From the IMG/VR virus record IMGVR_UViG_3300012000_000074, positions 1-33,451 of that record: DNA of 33,451 bases. One strand, written 5' to 3'. The notes under the pieces were generated by a model. The model was not told the origin of the DNA. It ran no database searches and was given only the letters and a program-made list of their open reading frames with translations. Positions 15,222 through 22,410 of the stretch are shown piece after piece. Every line of letters starts with the position of its first letter. Position 1 is the first letter of the stretch. A program made the translations under genes and the position numbers. The DNA is from a virus.

Positions 15222-15467
15222 ATGGCATTTACTCGAATCACAACTTCACAAAATGTTTTCCTTGAGCAGTATCTTCGTGGCACTGGTCGTACCCTGACCG
15301 AGCGCCAGGCTGCTGCCACTTATGGCATCAAGAACCTTCGCGCTCGCATGACTGAGTTTCGTCATGCTGGTCTCAAGGTCAACAAAACTCCTAATAGTCT
15401 GGGTCGTATGGCCTACAGCGTCAGTGCTCGTGACGTAACAGGTAGTCGTGCCGGCCGTTTTGTTTAA
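15222..15467 (+). CDS. Small helix-turn-helix phage protein
   Basis: An 81-residue basic protein with its own near-consensus promoter and ribosome site. Residues about 12-50 (FLEQYLRGTGRTLTERQAAA, then TYGIKNLRARMTEFRHAGL) read as a winged or simple helix-turn-helix, followed by a hairpin (NSLGRMAYSV) and a basic tail. It is richer in G+C than its neighbours. Likely an abundant DNA-binding protein made early; target unknown. Confidence 0.72.
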   Translation: MAFTRITTSQNVFLEQYLRGTGRTLTERQAAATYGIKNLRARMTEFRHAGLKVNKTPNSLGRMAYSVSARDVTGSRAGRFV

Positions 15468-15482
15468 TTAGCAGGGGCGGGC

Positions 15483-15845
15483 GTGACTTTAGATGATGGC
15501 AGTCGTTTGTTTTTGTTCAGTTGGGATCAACTAGGCATTGAATCAATTATCGATCTTAGTGCCTATGCTCACTGGGATCAAGAGCAGTTGCTAAACATTC
15601 TAGGTGATCGCCCGGCCCAACGCAACCCAGCTTGGTCAATGGTACAGGCCATTCTACTACGAGCCAGGTACAATGGGCATAGGCACTATGAAGTCTACAT
15701 GGTTACCTGCAATGCCAGTATGGACGAAAACTATTGGCGTGAACAGTGGGCTTTGTTTCCTCAGAACACCGCGGATGTTGTTAGAGTTCGTGGCCACCAA
15801 CTTTGGTCAGATCGTGTTCAAGAAGATAGGGTAGTGATTAGATGA
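15483..15845 (+). CDS. Phage hypothetical protein
   Basis: A 120-residue protein started at GTG 15483 behind AGGGGCGGG. It begins TLDDGSRLFLFSWDQLG and contains helical segments (EQLLNILGDRP, WSMVQAILLRARYNG) and a strand (HRHYEVYMVTC). Rich in Trp and Asp. No family recognised. It overlaps the phosphoesterase by four bases (ATGA). Confidence 0.65.
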   Translation: MTLDDGSRLFLFSWDQLGIESIIDLSAYAHWDQEQLLNILGDRPAQRNPAWSMVQAILLRARYNGHRHYEVYMVTCNASMDENYWREQWALFPQNTADVVRVRGHQLWSDRVQEDRVVIR

Positions 15846-16666
15846 AAATTTCGTACATGAGTGATCTCCACCTTGAGTTTGGTGACTTAGAGTTGCCCGG
15901 TGGAGACATTCTCGTTCTTGCCGGTGACATTGCCGAGGCACGCTTACTTACACAGGAGTATGATCCCGCGTTCGTGCAACTTGGTCAATCCATTACTAGG
16001 TATGGTCGTCCTGATCGTGCTCGACGCTTTCTTATAGAAGAAATGCCTAAGTATAACCATGTCTTGTATGTAATGGGCAATCACGAACATTATCACAGTG
16101 AATTTAATCAAACTGCTGATCGTATTCGTGGCATTTTGCCCGACAATGTACAACTCTTAGAAAATGACGAAGTGGTAATAGACAATGTTCGTTTTCTTGG
16201 TTGCAGTCTTTGGACAGACTTGAACGGTGATGATCCATTGACTGCACAGGCACTAAGTGGTATGATGAATGATTATCGTTTGGTAAAATACTGTAATCCT
16301 TCTAACGGCGCTTGGCATCGGTTAACACCTAGTATAACCAGAGAAACGCATCGTCAAAGCCGCTATTGGTTAGAGGATGAGTTACTTGTAAAGAGAGAAA
16401 TGCCCACAGTGGTCATCACTCATCACGCTCCTAGTTTTGCTAGTGTTCACAGAGACTATGTTGATGAAAAACTTTTAAACGGCGGGTATGCCAGCGACTT
16501 GAGCAATCTTATCTTGGATAATCCACAGATTCATGCTTGGATACACGGGCATATTCATCAAAGCCAAGACTACGTAATTGGCACAACTAGAATTTTGGCT
16601 AACCCAAGAGGCTATCAGGGCTACGAACAAATGGAATTTGACACTGACTGTCACTTTGTTGTATGA
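15842..16666 (+). CDS. Calcineurin-like metallophosphoesterase
   Basis: A 274-residue hydrolase with all motifs of the metallophosphoesterase family in order: MSDLHLE (DxH), LVLAGDIAEA (GD), MGNHEHY (GNHE), VVITHHAPS (H) and WIHGHIHQS (GHxH). These bind two metal ions and hydrolyse phosphoester bonds. The substrate cannot be told from sequence; relatives act on nucleotides, nucleic acids or phosphoproteins. A possible insertion at about residues 40-60 (TRYGRPDRARRFL) widens the space between the second and third motif. Coupled to both neighbours by overlaps. Confidence 0.93.
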   Translation: MKISYMSDLHLEFGDLELPGGDILVLAGDIAEARLLTQEYDPAFVQLGQSITRYGRPDRARRFLIEEMPKYNHVLYVMGNHEHYHSEFNQTADRIRGILPDNVQLLENDEVVIDNVRFLGCSLWTDLNGDDPLTAQALSGMMNDYRLVKYCNPSNGAWHRLTPSITRETHRQSRYWLEDELLVKREMPTVVITHHAPSFASVHRDYVDEKLLNGGYASDLSNLILDNPQIHAWIHGHIHQSQDYVIGTTRILANPRGYQGYEQMEFDTDCHFVV

Positions 16667-16881
16667 CTGTAGTTAGGCTAGCCTGGAACCTAGACAGCCC
16701 CACGCCCTGGAACCTAGTATGTGCCAGGGCCATGGAAGTGTTTGGCCTACCCGGTGATCGTTATATTACTCATCCAACACAGGATTACATGGAATTTCAA
16801 TTCCGAGATCCAAGAGATGCTACTCTATTTGTATTAGAGCACAGTGGTCAAATTGAAATAGAATTGGTCAAGGAGATTTAG
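16663..16881 (+). CDS. Small protein of the FxFxxxxDxxxFxL family
   Basis: A 72-residue protein overlapping the phosphoesterase by four bases. It ends with MEFQFRDPRDATLFVLEHSG, a strand-turn-helix motif that recurs near the C-terminus of other tiny proteins in the window (31408, 31685, 32495, weakly 32695 and 17028). The front part has Trp and helix-forming residues. Function unknown. Confidence 0.7.
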   Translation: MTVVRLAWNLDSPTPWNLVCARAMEVFGLPGDRYITHPTQDYMEFQFRDPRDATLFVLEHSGQIEIELVKEI

Positions 16882-17028
16882 ATGTTACGAGCCTACATCA
16901 CTTATTGTATAGTTGCTGGTCTAATGTCTGTGGCTATAGTACTATTTTTAGCCGAGATGGGTGTTTTTGACACTGTGGGCTACATAATTGTACCCGGCGT
17001 TATAGCGATTGAACCGGTAACTACTTGA
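16882..17028 (+). CDS. Tiny membrane protein
   Basis: A 48-residue protein starting directly after the previous stop, with AGGAG about six bases upstream (16871-16875). Nearly the whole length is hydrophobic: ITYCIVAGLMSVAIVLFLA, then VGYIIVPGVIAI, so one or two membrane segments. The stop overlaps the next ATG (TGATG). Role unknown; tiny membrane proteins in phages often affect lysis or superinfection. Confidence 0.65.
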   Translation: MLRAYITYCIVAGLMSVAIVLFLAEMGVFDTVGYIIVPGVIAIEPVTT

Positions 17029-17273
17029 TGTTAAAAGTAAGGTTGACAGACGTAAAAATTGATACTATACTTGGCATTGTGCATGAATTACGTGCAGAAG
17101 GACTGCAACAAGGTACTGATTTTGACTTTGAGTATCATGCACCCAAGGTTGAGTGGAGTATAGACATCGGAGACGGCGTAGTAGAAAAACGTTATACTGT
17201 TTTTAGTTTCTACAGACAATCCTGGGCCAGTTGGTTTGTGCTGAAATACACAAGTCTGATGATAGTGAATTGA
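17028..17273 (+). CDS. Small phage protein, possible distant FxF-family member
   Basis: An 81-residue protein. Start ATG 17028 overlaps the preceding stop; a TTG three bases upstream is less likely. Helix (TILGIVHELRAEGL), then strands (DFDFEYHAPKVEWSID, KRYTVFSFYRQ), then SWASWFVLKYTSL, which resembles the F-x-L-[RK]-[WFY] ending of the small family noted at 16663. A sigma-70-like promoter lies inside its first codons. Last gene before the tRNA cluster. Confidence 0.6.
   Translation: MLKVRLTDVKIDTILGIVHELRAEGLQQGTDFDFEYHAPKVEWSIDIGDGVVEKRYTVFSFYRQSWASWFVLKYTSLMIVN
17043..17071 (+). promoter_or_regulatory. Sigma-70-like promoter inside a gene, ahead of tRNAs
   Basis: TTGACA (17043-17048), 17 bases, TATACT (17066-17071). 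It lies within codons 6-15 of the gene at 17028, with predicted start near 17078. It points toward the tRNA cluster at 17297, which has no closer promoter. Confidence 0.6.
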
Positions 17274-17296
17274 ACTAAGTATTGTATACAAACCAT

Positions 17297-17381
17297 TCCG
17301 GTTTCGCATAGCGGCAATTGCAGCGGTCTCCAAAACCGCCGGTTAACACCCTCGGGGGTTCGAGTCCCTCAACCGGAGCCA
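17297..17381 (+). tRNA. tRNA-Trp (CCA) with long variable arm
   Basis: Seven perfect acceptor pairs (TCCGGTT with AACCGGA), discriminator G, encoded CCA. Anticodon stem GCGGT/ACCGC with loop CTCCAAA gives anticodon CCA. The T arm is GGGGG-TTCGAGT-CCCTC. Unusual: the variable region is 14 bases (17340-17353) and can form GGT-TAAC-ACC, like a class II tRNA, and the D stem is only three pairs. Discriminator G and anticodon CCA fit tRNA-Trp. Confidence 0.85.
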
Positions 17382-17386
17382 CAACA

Positions 17387-17478
17387 GGAAGGTTGGCCGA
17401 GAGGCTTAAGGCAGCAGGTTGCTAACCTGTCGTACGCTGCAAAGTGTACCGTGGGTTCGAATCCCACACCTTCCACCA
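17387..17478 (+). tRNA. tRNA-Ser (GCT)
   Basis: Acceptor GGAAGGT pairs with ACCTTCC, with encoded CCA. Anticodon stem GCAGG/CCTGT, loop TTGCTAA, anticodon GCT. A long variable arm as expected for serine, and a T arm GTGGG-TTCGAAT-CCCAC. It reads AGC and AGU codons. Five bases after tRNA-Trp. Confidence 0.93.
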
Positions 17479-17482
17479 ATAT

Positions 17483-17561
17483 AGTAGGATGGCAGAGTGG
17501 TCTAATGCCGACGCCTGCAAAGCGTTTTGTTTCCTGGGTTCGAATCCCAGTCCTACTTCCA
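17483..17561 (+). tRNA. tRNA-Cys (GCA)
   Basis: Acceptor AGTAGGA pairs with TCCTACT, discriminator T (a cysteine identity base), encoded CCA. Anticodon stem GACGC/GCGTT, loop CTGCAAA, anticodon GCA. T arm CTGGG-TTCGAAT-CCCAG. Four bases after tRNA-Ser, so one polycistronic tRNA transcript is likely. Confidence 0.92.
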
Positions 17562-17652
17562 CACGCAGTCGCCAGGATAGGGCGACAATAATAGGGAGGG
17601 CGGCGGCCACTACAGACTTCACGCTAGCTCTTAAACGACAGCTAAAGTGCAC
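17562..17652 (+). other. Non-coding stretch after the tRNAs
   Basis: A 91-base spacer without a credible gene. It contains a hairpin GTCGCC-AGGATA-GGCGAC starting at 17567 that could end the tRNA transcript or be part of a small RNA, although no T run follows it. Confidence 0.4.
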
Positions 17653-17681
17653 TTGACTGCTGCGATATTTTGCTTTATTAT
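17653..17681 (+). promoter_or_regulatory. Sigma-70 promoter placed for a leaderless mRNA
   Basis: TTGACT (17653-17658), 17 bases, TATTAT (17676-17681). The predicted start falls at about 17688, which is the A of the ATG of the glycosyltransferase gene. The seven-base distance from the -10 box to the ATG equals that at the GIY-YIG gene. Confidence 0.75.
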
Positions 17682-17687
17682 AGTTCA

Positions 17688-19166
17688 ATGAAAAATAATA
17701 TCAATGTCAACCAGTTGCTTAAAAAAGCACAATCATTGTATGACAGCAATCAATGGCGGGAGTCAAATTCTGTGCTGTCAACCATACTTGGAAAATTTCC
17801 TTCAAACGAAAAAGCACTAGATCTGCAATTTGGCAACTTTATCAAGTTGAACCAATGGGATCAGGCACTGTTTTCAGCCGATAAATTAGTCAAAATTAAT
17901 CCGTCGGTAAAAAATGTTGTCAACAAGGGCAGTATATTCATTATAAAAACTGAATTTCAAAAGGCACTGACTCTATTTGCCCAAGTAGAAAAACAAGGAA
18001 AAAACAACCCTTTATTTTTGATTAATAAAGGCATCGCCTTGCGTAATCTTTATAGATACGACGAAGCCATAGAAATTCTGTTAAAAGCCAAAGAGTTAGA
18101 TCCGGACCATGCTGATGCATCCATGCATCTCGGCATTGCCTATCATGAGATACTAGATATAGATCGTGCTATAGAGGAATTTCATCATGCAATTCGTATG
18201 GCACCAACCGAAGCCAATCTATACTGGAATTTGGCTTTGACACTGTTGACCAAAGGCGACTATCGTCAAGGATGGCACAACTGGGAATCAAGATTTTATC
18301 AAAGTCAGGTTATTGTACCTCAGAGACCGGAACATGTACGCATACCAAATTGGGACCTAAAAACCCGCAGACCCGGAATGCGTTTGATGGTCGAAACCGA
18401 GCAGGGCATCGGCGATATTATACATTTCAGTAGGTTTATACGACCATTGGCTGATCAAGGAATCAGGGTCACAATAATGACCGGGCCGCATTTGAAATCT
18501 TTGATGCAACAAGTTGATGGCGCCGAGACTGTGTATATACCACAAGAAGGGCCAGCGCCTGACTGTGATTACATCTGTTACTTAGCCAGTTTACCATATG
18601 TTCTGGGCACTACGCTAGAAACTATACCGCCGCCTATGAAATTCGAAGCACCAGCCGATCGAAAACAACTATGGAAATCTCGTTTGGGCGCAAAAACAAG
18701 GCCCAAGGTTGGATTGGTTTGGTCAGGAAATCCCGATTATCTATTGGATCGTCGAAGGAGTATACCTTTAACACAGTTTAGTTCTATATTAATACCAGGT
18801 ATAGATTTTTATTCTGTAAATAAAGATATATCGGATCTTGATTCGTTACTAACTAAAGAATATGGAATACAGCACATCGGCAATGAAATTCGTGATTGGC
18901 AGGACACCGAAGCCATCATTGAATCAATGGATCTTATGATCTGTGTCAGCACCAGTGTACAAGCATTGAGTGCCAGTATGGGCAAAGAAACTTGGCTGGC
19001 AATTTCATACAGCGCAGATTGGCGTTGGTTGCTAAATCGGACCGACAGTCCATGGTATCCTGGCTTGACATTGTATAGACAACATCAACCAGGCAACGAT
19101 TGGTCTTTGGTGCTGTCCAAGATAAAAGCGGATTTACAAGTTAAGTTTGTCGACCGATTACATTAA
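17688..19166 (+). CDS. TPR protein with C-terminal GT9-like glycosyltransferase domain
   Basis: A 492-residue, two-part protein. Residues about 5-200 are tetratricopeptide repeats (for example NKGIALRNLYRYDEAIEILL and ADASMHLGIAYHEILD). A linker GDYRQGWHNWESRFY leads to a GT-B-like domain: ETEQGIGDIIHFSRF, PKVGLVWSGNPDY, DRRRSIPL, then ETWLAISYSADWRW and DSPWYPGLTLYRQ. This resembles bacterial TPR-glycosyltransferases related to family 9. The position where relatives read VDTAVAHLAG is VSTSVQALSA here, so an acidic and a His residue are replaced. It may glycosylate a virion protein or host glycan. ATG 17688 is used; no ribosome site is present. Confidence 0.85.
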   Translation: MKNNINVNQLLKKAQSLYDSNQWRESNSVLSTILGKFPSNEKALDLQFGNFIKLNQWDQALFSADKLVKINPSVKNVVNKGSIFIIKTEFQKALTLFAQVEKQGKNNPLFLINKGIALRNLYRYDEAIEILLKAKELDPDHADASMHLGIAYHEILDIDRAIEEFHHAIRMAPTEANLYWNLALTLLTKGDYRQGWHNWESRFYQSQVIVPQRPEHVRIPNWDLKTRRPGMRLMVETEQGIGDIIHFSRFIRPLADQGIRVTIMTGPHLKSLMQQVDGAETVYIPQEGPAPDCDYICYLASLPYVLGTTLETIPPPMKFEAPADRKQLWKSRLGAKTRPKVGLVWSGNPDYLLDRRRSIPLTQFSSILIPGIDFYSVNKDISDLDSLLTKEYGIQHIGNEIRDWQDTEAIIESMDLMICVSTSVQALSASMGKETWLAISYSADWRWLLNRTDSPWYPGLTLYRQHQPGNDWSLVLSKIKADLQVKFVDRLH

Positions 19167-19190
19167 TTTTAATTTTAAAGGGTATAGACT

Positions 19191-19856
19191 ATGGCTTTTA
19201 ACAACGACGGCTATGAATTAGTAAAAAAGGCTGTAGATGATGACCTATTAAAGTATATTAATACTATAATTGATCTGCACGAGTATGTAGAAACTAACCT
19301 AAATTCTAAAAGAAATTCGGAGTTTCCCTGCAACGATGAACAGATCTATAACTGTTTTTCATGGTATGGCTCATATCACAGTGAAGCTCTATTATTGTAT
19401 CTAAAACCGGTCATTGAACGTGTGGTTGCTAAAAATCTAGTAGAGACATACAGTTACTATAGAACATACTTTTTTGGTAGCCACTTGAAACCACATAGAG
19501 ATAGACCTTCTTGTCAGTTTTCGGCCACTGTCTGTCTGCACAAAGACACTGTGTCATGGCCTATTAATTTTCAAAAAAACGATGGCACTGTGGCCAGTTT
19601 TGACCTGTATCCCGGCGACATGGTAGTCTATAAAGGCATGGATTATACTCATTGGAGAGACCCTTTTAAAGGACAAAAACAAAAACAAATGTTTCTACAC
19701 TATGTAGATGCACAGGGCCCTTATGCACACTCTTTTAAATATGATGGAAGACCTTTTCTAGCACTGAACCCTTCCAAGTCAATGACCATCAATATGCCTG
19801 AGAATTTTGTCGATTATATTGATTATCAAAGACCCCCGATGCCGCCCACACTGTGA
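19191..19856 (+). CDS. 2-oxoglutarate/Fe(II)-dependent oxygenase
   Basis: A 221-residue protein with ribosome site AAAGGG upstream. The jelly-roll metal triad is visible: HxD in LKPHRDRPS (about residues 101-103) and a distal His in MDYTHWRD, followed by a basic stretch KGQKQKQMFLHY that would hold 2-oxoglutarate. The phrase YPGDMVVYKG is typical of this fold. Such enzymes hydroxylate amino acid side chains or small molecules. It follows the glycosyltransferase by 24 bases and faces the minus-strand virion gene cluster, which suggests a role in modifying those proteins (inference). Confidence 0.82.
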   Translation: MAFNNDGYELVKKAVDDDLLKYINTIIDLHEYVETNLNSKRNSEFPCNDEQIYNCFSWYGSYHSEALLLYLKPVIERVVAKNLVETYSYYRTYFFGSHLKPHRDRPSCQFSATVCLHKDTVSWPINFQKNDGTVASFDLYPGDMVVYKGMDYTHWRDPFKGQKQKQMFLHYVDAQGPYAHSFKYDGRPFLALNPSKSMTINMPENFVDYIDYQRPPMPPTL

Positions 19857-19902
19857 CAGCTACCAACTAAATTTTGAAACATTGGGGCAGTGTCTGCTGA
19901 CA
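19857..19902. other. Spacer between convergent genes
   Basis: Forty-six bases between converging transcripts. A weak GTGTC/GACAT-type hairpin is present around 19888-19902, but no clear terminator with a T run. Confidence 0.3.
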
Positions 19903-20283
19903 TCATTTAAGGTTATTCATTATTTGACCAAACATTACCGAAACATGGTCAGGATGATTTTCCATTTTAACTGAGGTAACTGAAATCATGGGCTTTAGAT
20001 TGGCCATTGGATTAGGCATTGGTACAATCACGGGTGGTAACTGTTCTTCAGTTACGTTTGCACATAACCAAACATTGCCTTGTAGACGGTAACAAACATT
20101 ACCATCGCCTAGATCTTCTTCATCGATTGGAGTGTCAAACCAAATTTTGTAAATATTGCTGGGATTCCAGTACCAAAATTTATATCCATCATAAGTGGGT
20201 GAGGTCATACTCGAAGACATTGTACAGGTGTTAGACCACATAGGACTGGTATTTGGATGATGTATGTTTGCATGATGTTCCAT
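19903..20283 (-). CDS. Hypothetical protein, last of the virion cluster
   Basis: A 126-residue protein with AAGGAG in front of its ATG. The N-terminus is rich in His, Asn, Ser and Met (MEHHANIHHPNTSP). The middle contains YKFWYWNPSNIYKIWFDT, many aromatic residues in strands, then VCYRLQGNVWLCANVTEEQ and a Pro/Met-rich segment. It resembles a small virion or fibre-associated protein by composition only. Its His-rich start could bind metal. Confidence 0.6.
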   Translation of the reverse strand: MEHHANIHHPNTSPMWSNTCTMSSSMTSPTYDGYKFWYWNPSNIYKIWFDTPIDEEDLGDGNVCYRLQGNVWLCANVTEEQLPPVIVPMPNPMANLKPMISVTSVKMENHPDHVSVMFGQIMNNLK

Positions 20284-20301
20284 TTAAAATCTCCTTAATT
20301 A

Positions 20302-20934
20302 TTAAATTATACGCCATGAGCCGGCGCGAAATACCACTGATACCGATTGATAAGGTACATTTATTGTGTAACTGGACTTACCGTCTATCTGTTCACCGAT
20401 TTGCGGACTAATGGTGATCTTGCCCGACCCGGGGCCGTATTCATCTTTGACGGTGTAGACACGACCGGCAATGCCGTTTGGTAAGGTAATTGTCACTGCC
20501 GAAGAAGAATTTACACCAATATATTCATCGGTGGCCGATGCTGTGTAACTGGTTGTAGTACCATAAACATTGATCAAGTCGGGACCAAAGCTGCTGATCA
20601 CAATGTCACCGGTATTGGCTGTCAAAGTAATACCGCTGCCAGCTGTTAATTTTGTAACACCAGTGTTATAAATTGTAAATCCAGCTGCTGGACCTGAGGT
20701 CACTACATTGCCTAATGTGATTCCGGCATTGCCTGCTACGGGAGTAACACTGGTGATGACACTAGCACCGTTGAGACTGAGATTGCCAGTCACTGAGATG
20801 TTGGCAAAGGTCACCGAAGCATTGGTATTGAGGTTTTGTGGCACACTGACGATGCCATCCGTGACATCGATGTTGCCTCCAATTTGTACTACACCATAGT
20901 CAAGTTTTGTTGTGAATTGTGAAAGATAAGACAC
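20302..20934 (-). CDS. Tail-fibre-like protein with shared N- and C-terminal modules
   Basis: A 210-residue protein started at GTG 20934, with AAGGAG seven bases upstream. It is beta-rich and repetitive (NISVTGNLSLNGASVITSVT, GSGITLTANTGDIVI). The N-terminus (LDYGVVQIG, then DGIVSVPQ) matches the start of the gene at 21480. The last 75 residues (EYIGVNSSSAVTITLPNG ... PYQSVSVVFRAGSWRII) match the end of the collagen-like protein at 22410. It is therefore built from interchangeable modules, as is common for phage fibres. Probably a structural protein exposed on the virion. Confidence 0.75.
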   Translation of the reverse strand: MSYLSQFTTKLDYGVVQIGGNIDVTDGIVSVPQNLNTNASVTFANISVTGNLSLNGASVITSVTPVAGNAGITLGNVVTSGPAAGFTIYNTGVTKLTAGSGITLTANTGDIVISSFGPDLINVYGTTTSYTASATDEYIGVNSSSAVTITLPNGIAGRVYTVKDEYGPGSGKITISPQIGEQIDGKSSYTINVPYQSVSVVFRAGSWRII

Positions 20935-20955
20935 AAAAGCTCCTTTTTCTAATTT

Positions 20956-21480
20956 TTATACTGCACTGACATATTCTACGGTGCCCACTAGTCTGGTTCC
21001 AACTTGAATGTCCGACTGTGTCAACTTGGATAGACTTTTACTGTCTTTACCGCCTGTGCCCTGCCATAAATCGATCTTAGTAGAATTATTGATTACACTG
21101 CCACTGACAGAGCCAGTGTCTGAGTCCATGTTGAAAAAATATGAAACATAGAGACTGCCCACATACCCGGTGTCCGACACACTCATGAAAGGTAATCCTG
21201 ACATTACAAGTATGCCGCTGCTGCCACCTCCGCTTTCAACACTGACAGTGACATCAAATGTACACACTACCAATTGACCAACTTTGACATACTTGGCATT
21301 GGCAACAGTTAGTGTTATCGTGGCACCCAGACTGGATGACATTGCCGGCACCCAGATTCCGGTGGTCCACCCACCGCCGCCAGACTGCACAGATATGGTG
21401 CCGTTTGAAACAGCAATGCCATTGCCAATTTTTACTATTCCAAAATCGATATTAGATGCGAAGTTTGTTTGATATGACAT
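20956..21480 (-). CDS. Fibre-like protein sharing the N-terminal module
   Basis: A 174-residue beta-rich protein. Its N-terminus IDFGIVKIGNGIAVSNGTIS matches LDYGVVQIGGNIDVTDGIVS of the neighbouring gene at 20934. The rest is Gly/Ser-rich strands (GGGGW, VTVSVESGGGSSGILVMSG) ending VGTRLVGTVEYVSAV and differs from the neighbour. Probably a receptor-contact or decoration protein. No clear ribosome site precedes the ATG. Confidence 0.7.
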   Translation of the reverse strand: MSYQTNFASNIDFGIVKIGNGIAVSNGTISVQSGGGGWTTGIWVPAMSSSLGATITLTVANAKYVKVGQLVVCTFDVTVSVESGGGSSGILVMSGLPFMSVSDTGYVGSLYVSYFFNMDSDTGSVSGSVINNSTKIDLWQGTGGKDSKSLSKLTQSDIQVGTRLVGTVEYVSAV

Positions 21481-21495
21481 GTGAATAGTTGTTGA

Positions 21496-21726
21496 TTAGT
21501 AGGGTCTTCCAACATTATTGATCGTTGAAATTTGATTGACTCCGGCCATCCAGCCGGCATTATAGATACTTTGATTGTTGTAACCTATTTGGCTACCGTA
21601 AATGCCACCATAGTAAGGTGCGTGGTAGGGTCCGGGATAGCCGCAGCCATAATATGGACTGCAATAACCGCCGTATGGGCTCCCAGGATAACGGTCTAAA
21701 AATCTACGATAAGTGTAATAGTCCAT
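21496..21726 (-). CDS. Gly/Tyr-rich small protein
   Basis: A 76-residue protein with AAGGAA upstream. The first 55 residues are extremely rich in Tyr, Gly and Pro (GGYCSPYYGCGYPGPYHAPY), followed by YNAGWMAGVNQISTINN. Such Tyr/Gly-rich sequences tend to be disordered, sticky or self-associating. Two Cys could form disulphides. It lies within the virion cluster, so a linker or coat role is possible. No homologue recognised. Confidence 0.65.
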   Translation of the reverse strand: MDYYTYRRFLDRYPGSPYGGYCSPYYGCGYPGPYHAPYYGGIYGSQIGYNNQSIYNAGWMAGVNQISTINNVGRPY

Positions 21727-21735
21727 GATGTTTCC

Positions 21736-22410
21736 TTAGATAATATGCCATAGCCCACCCCTTGATAATAGGTTGACTGATTGGTAAGGTACTACTATGA
21801 CATAGGTTGAGGAGCCGTCGATCGTTGATCCCAGGGGTGCCGCAACAGTTACTTTGCGGTTACCCAAAGGTGGGCCCATTTCTGCCTTTACAATAATTTC
21901 TCGACAATCTGGAGGATCGTTGGGAAGTGTGATAGTAGTCGGTCCAAGACTATTAACACCAATATAATAATCATCCACTTGAGCAGTGTAGTCTTGTGAT
22001 ACCAAAATTGCCCGGCACTGGCAACTGCACGATCCAGTTGCCCCAGTAGCTCCGATAGAGCCTGCCGGTCCTGTTGAGCCTGACGCTCCAGTTGCACCAG
22101 TCGATCCTCCGCCGGTTCCGGCGGGGCCTGTTGCACCTTGAGGTCCCGCAGGTCCTGTTGCTCCTGTCGCGCCCGTAGGTCCCTCAGGGCCTGTTGCGCC
22201 TGTTGCTCCAGTTGAGCCAGTATCTGATCCCGTGGATCCCGTGGTTCCCTGCGATTGTTGTTGTGATTGCGATCCTGATCCATCTATGGTACCTCCTGCT
22301 TGGATGTAGGCCTGGACCAAATCAATTTCTCCACGACTGAGCAATTCTCGTCGTGCAAATTTCTCAAGAACTTGCTTGAGATAAATTAAATCACGGTTTT
22401 GGTTGTCCAT
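21736..22410 (-). CDS. Collagen-like phage fibre protein
   Basis: A 224-residue protein from ATG 22410 (AGGGA eight bases upstream; a longer frame to 22455 lies in the previous gene). The N-terminal helix ([19 protein letters not shown]) probably trimerises or anchors. About 65 residues of Gly-X-Y repeats follow ([19 protein letters not shown] and so on), with one break (GTGGGS). Then a CSCQC cluster and a C-terminal beta domain shared with the gene at 20934 ([16 protein letters not shown] ... [17 protein letters not shown]). Collagen-like repeats form trimeric fibres. The Y position is mostly Thr, and Pro sits in the X position. Confidence 0.88.
   Translation of the reverse strand: MDNQNRDLIYLKQVLEKFARRELLSRGEIDLVQAYIQAGGTIDGSGSQSQQQSQGTTGSTGSDTGSTGATGATGPEGPTGATGATGPAGPQGATGPAGTGGGSTGATGASGSTGPAGSIGATGATGSCSCQCRAILVSQDYTAQVDDYYIGVNSLGPTTITLPNDPPDCREIIVKAEMGPPLGNRKVTVAAPLGSTIDGSSTYVIVVPYQSVNLLSRGGLWHII

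Noticed and set aside
16238-16266. TTGACT, 17 bases, TATGAT inside the phosphoesterase gene
   Set aside because: Fits sigma-70, but no gene start or RNA gene lies just downstream and the -10 box is weaker; likely chance.
17562-17652. A possible fourth tRNA after tRNA-Cys
   Set aside because: No T-loop or anticodon arm can be formed; only a short hairpin is present.
17422-17688. Open frames across the tRNA cluster on both strands
   Set aside because: Three well-formed tRNAs occupy the segment; the frames are by-products.
21888-22283. Minus-strand frame of 131 codons rich in Arg, Gln and Asp
   Set aside because: It is the Gly-X-Y repeat read in another frame; the repeat explains its length.
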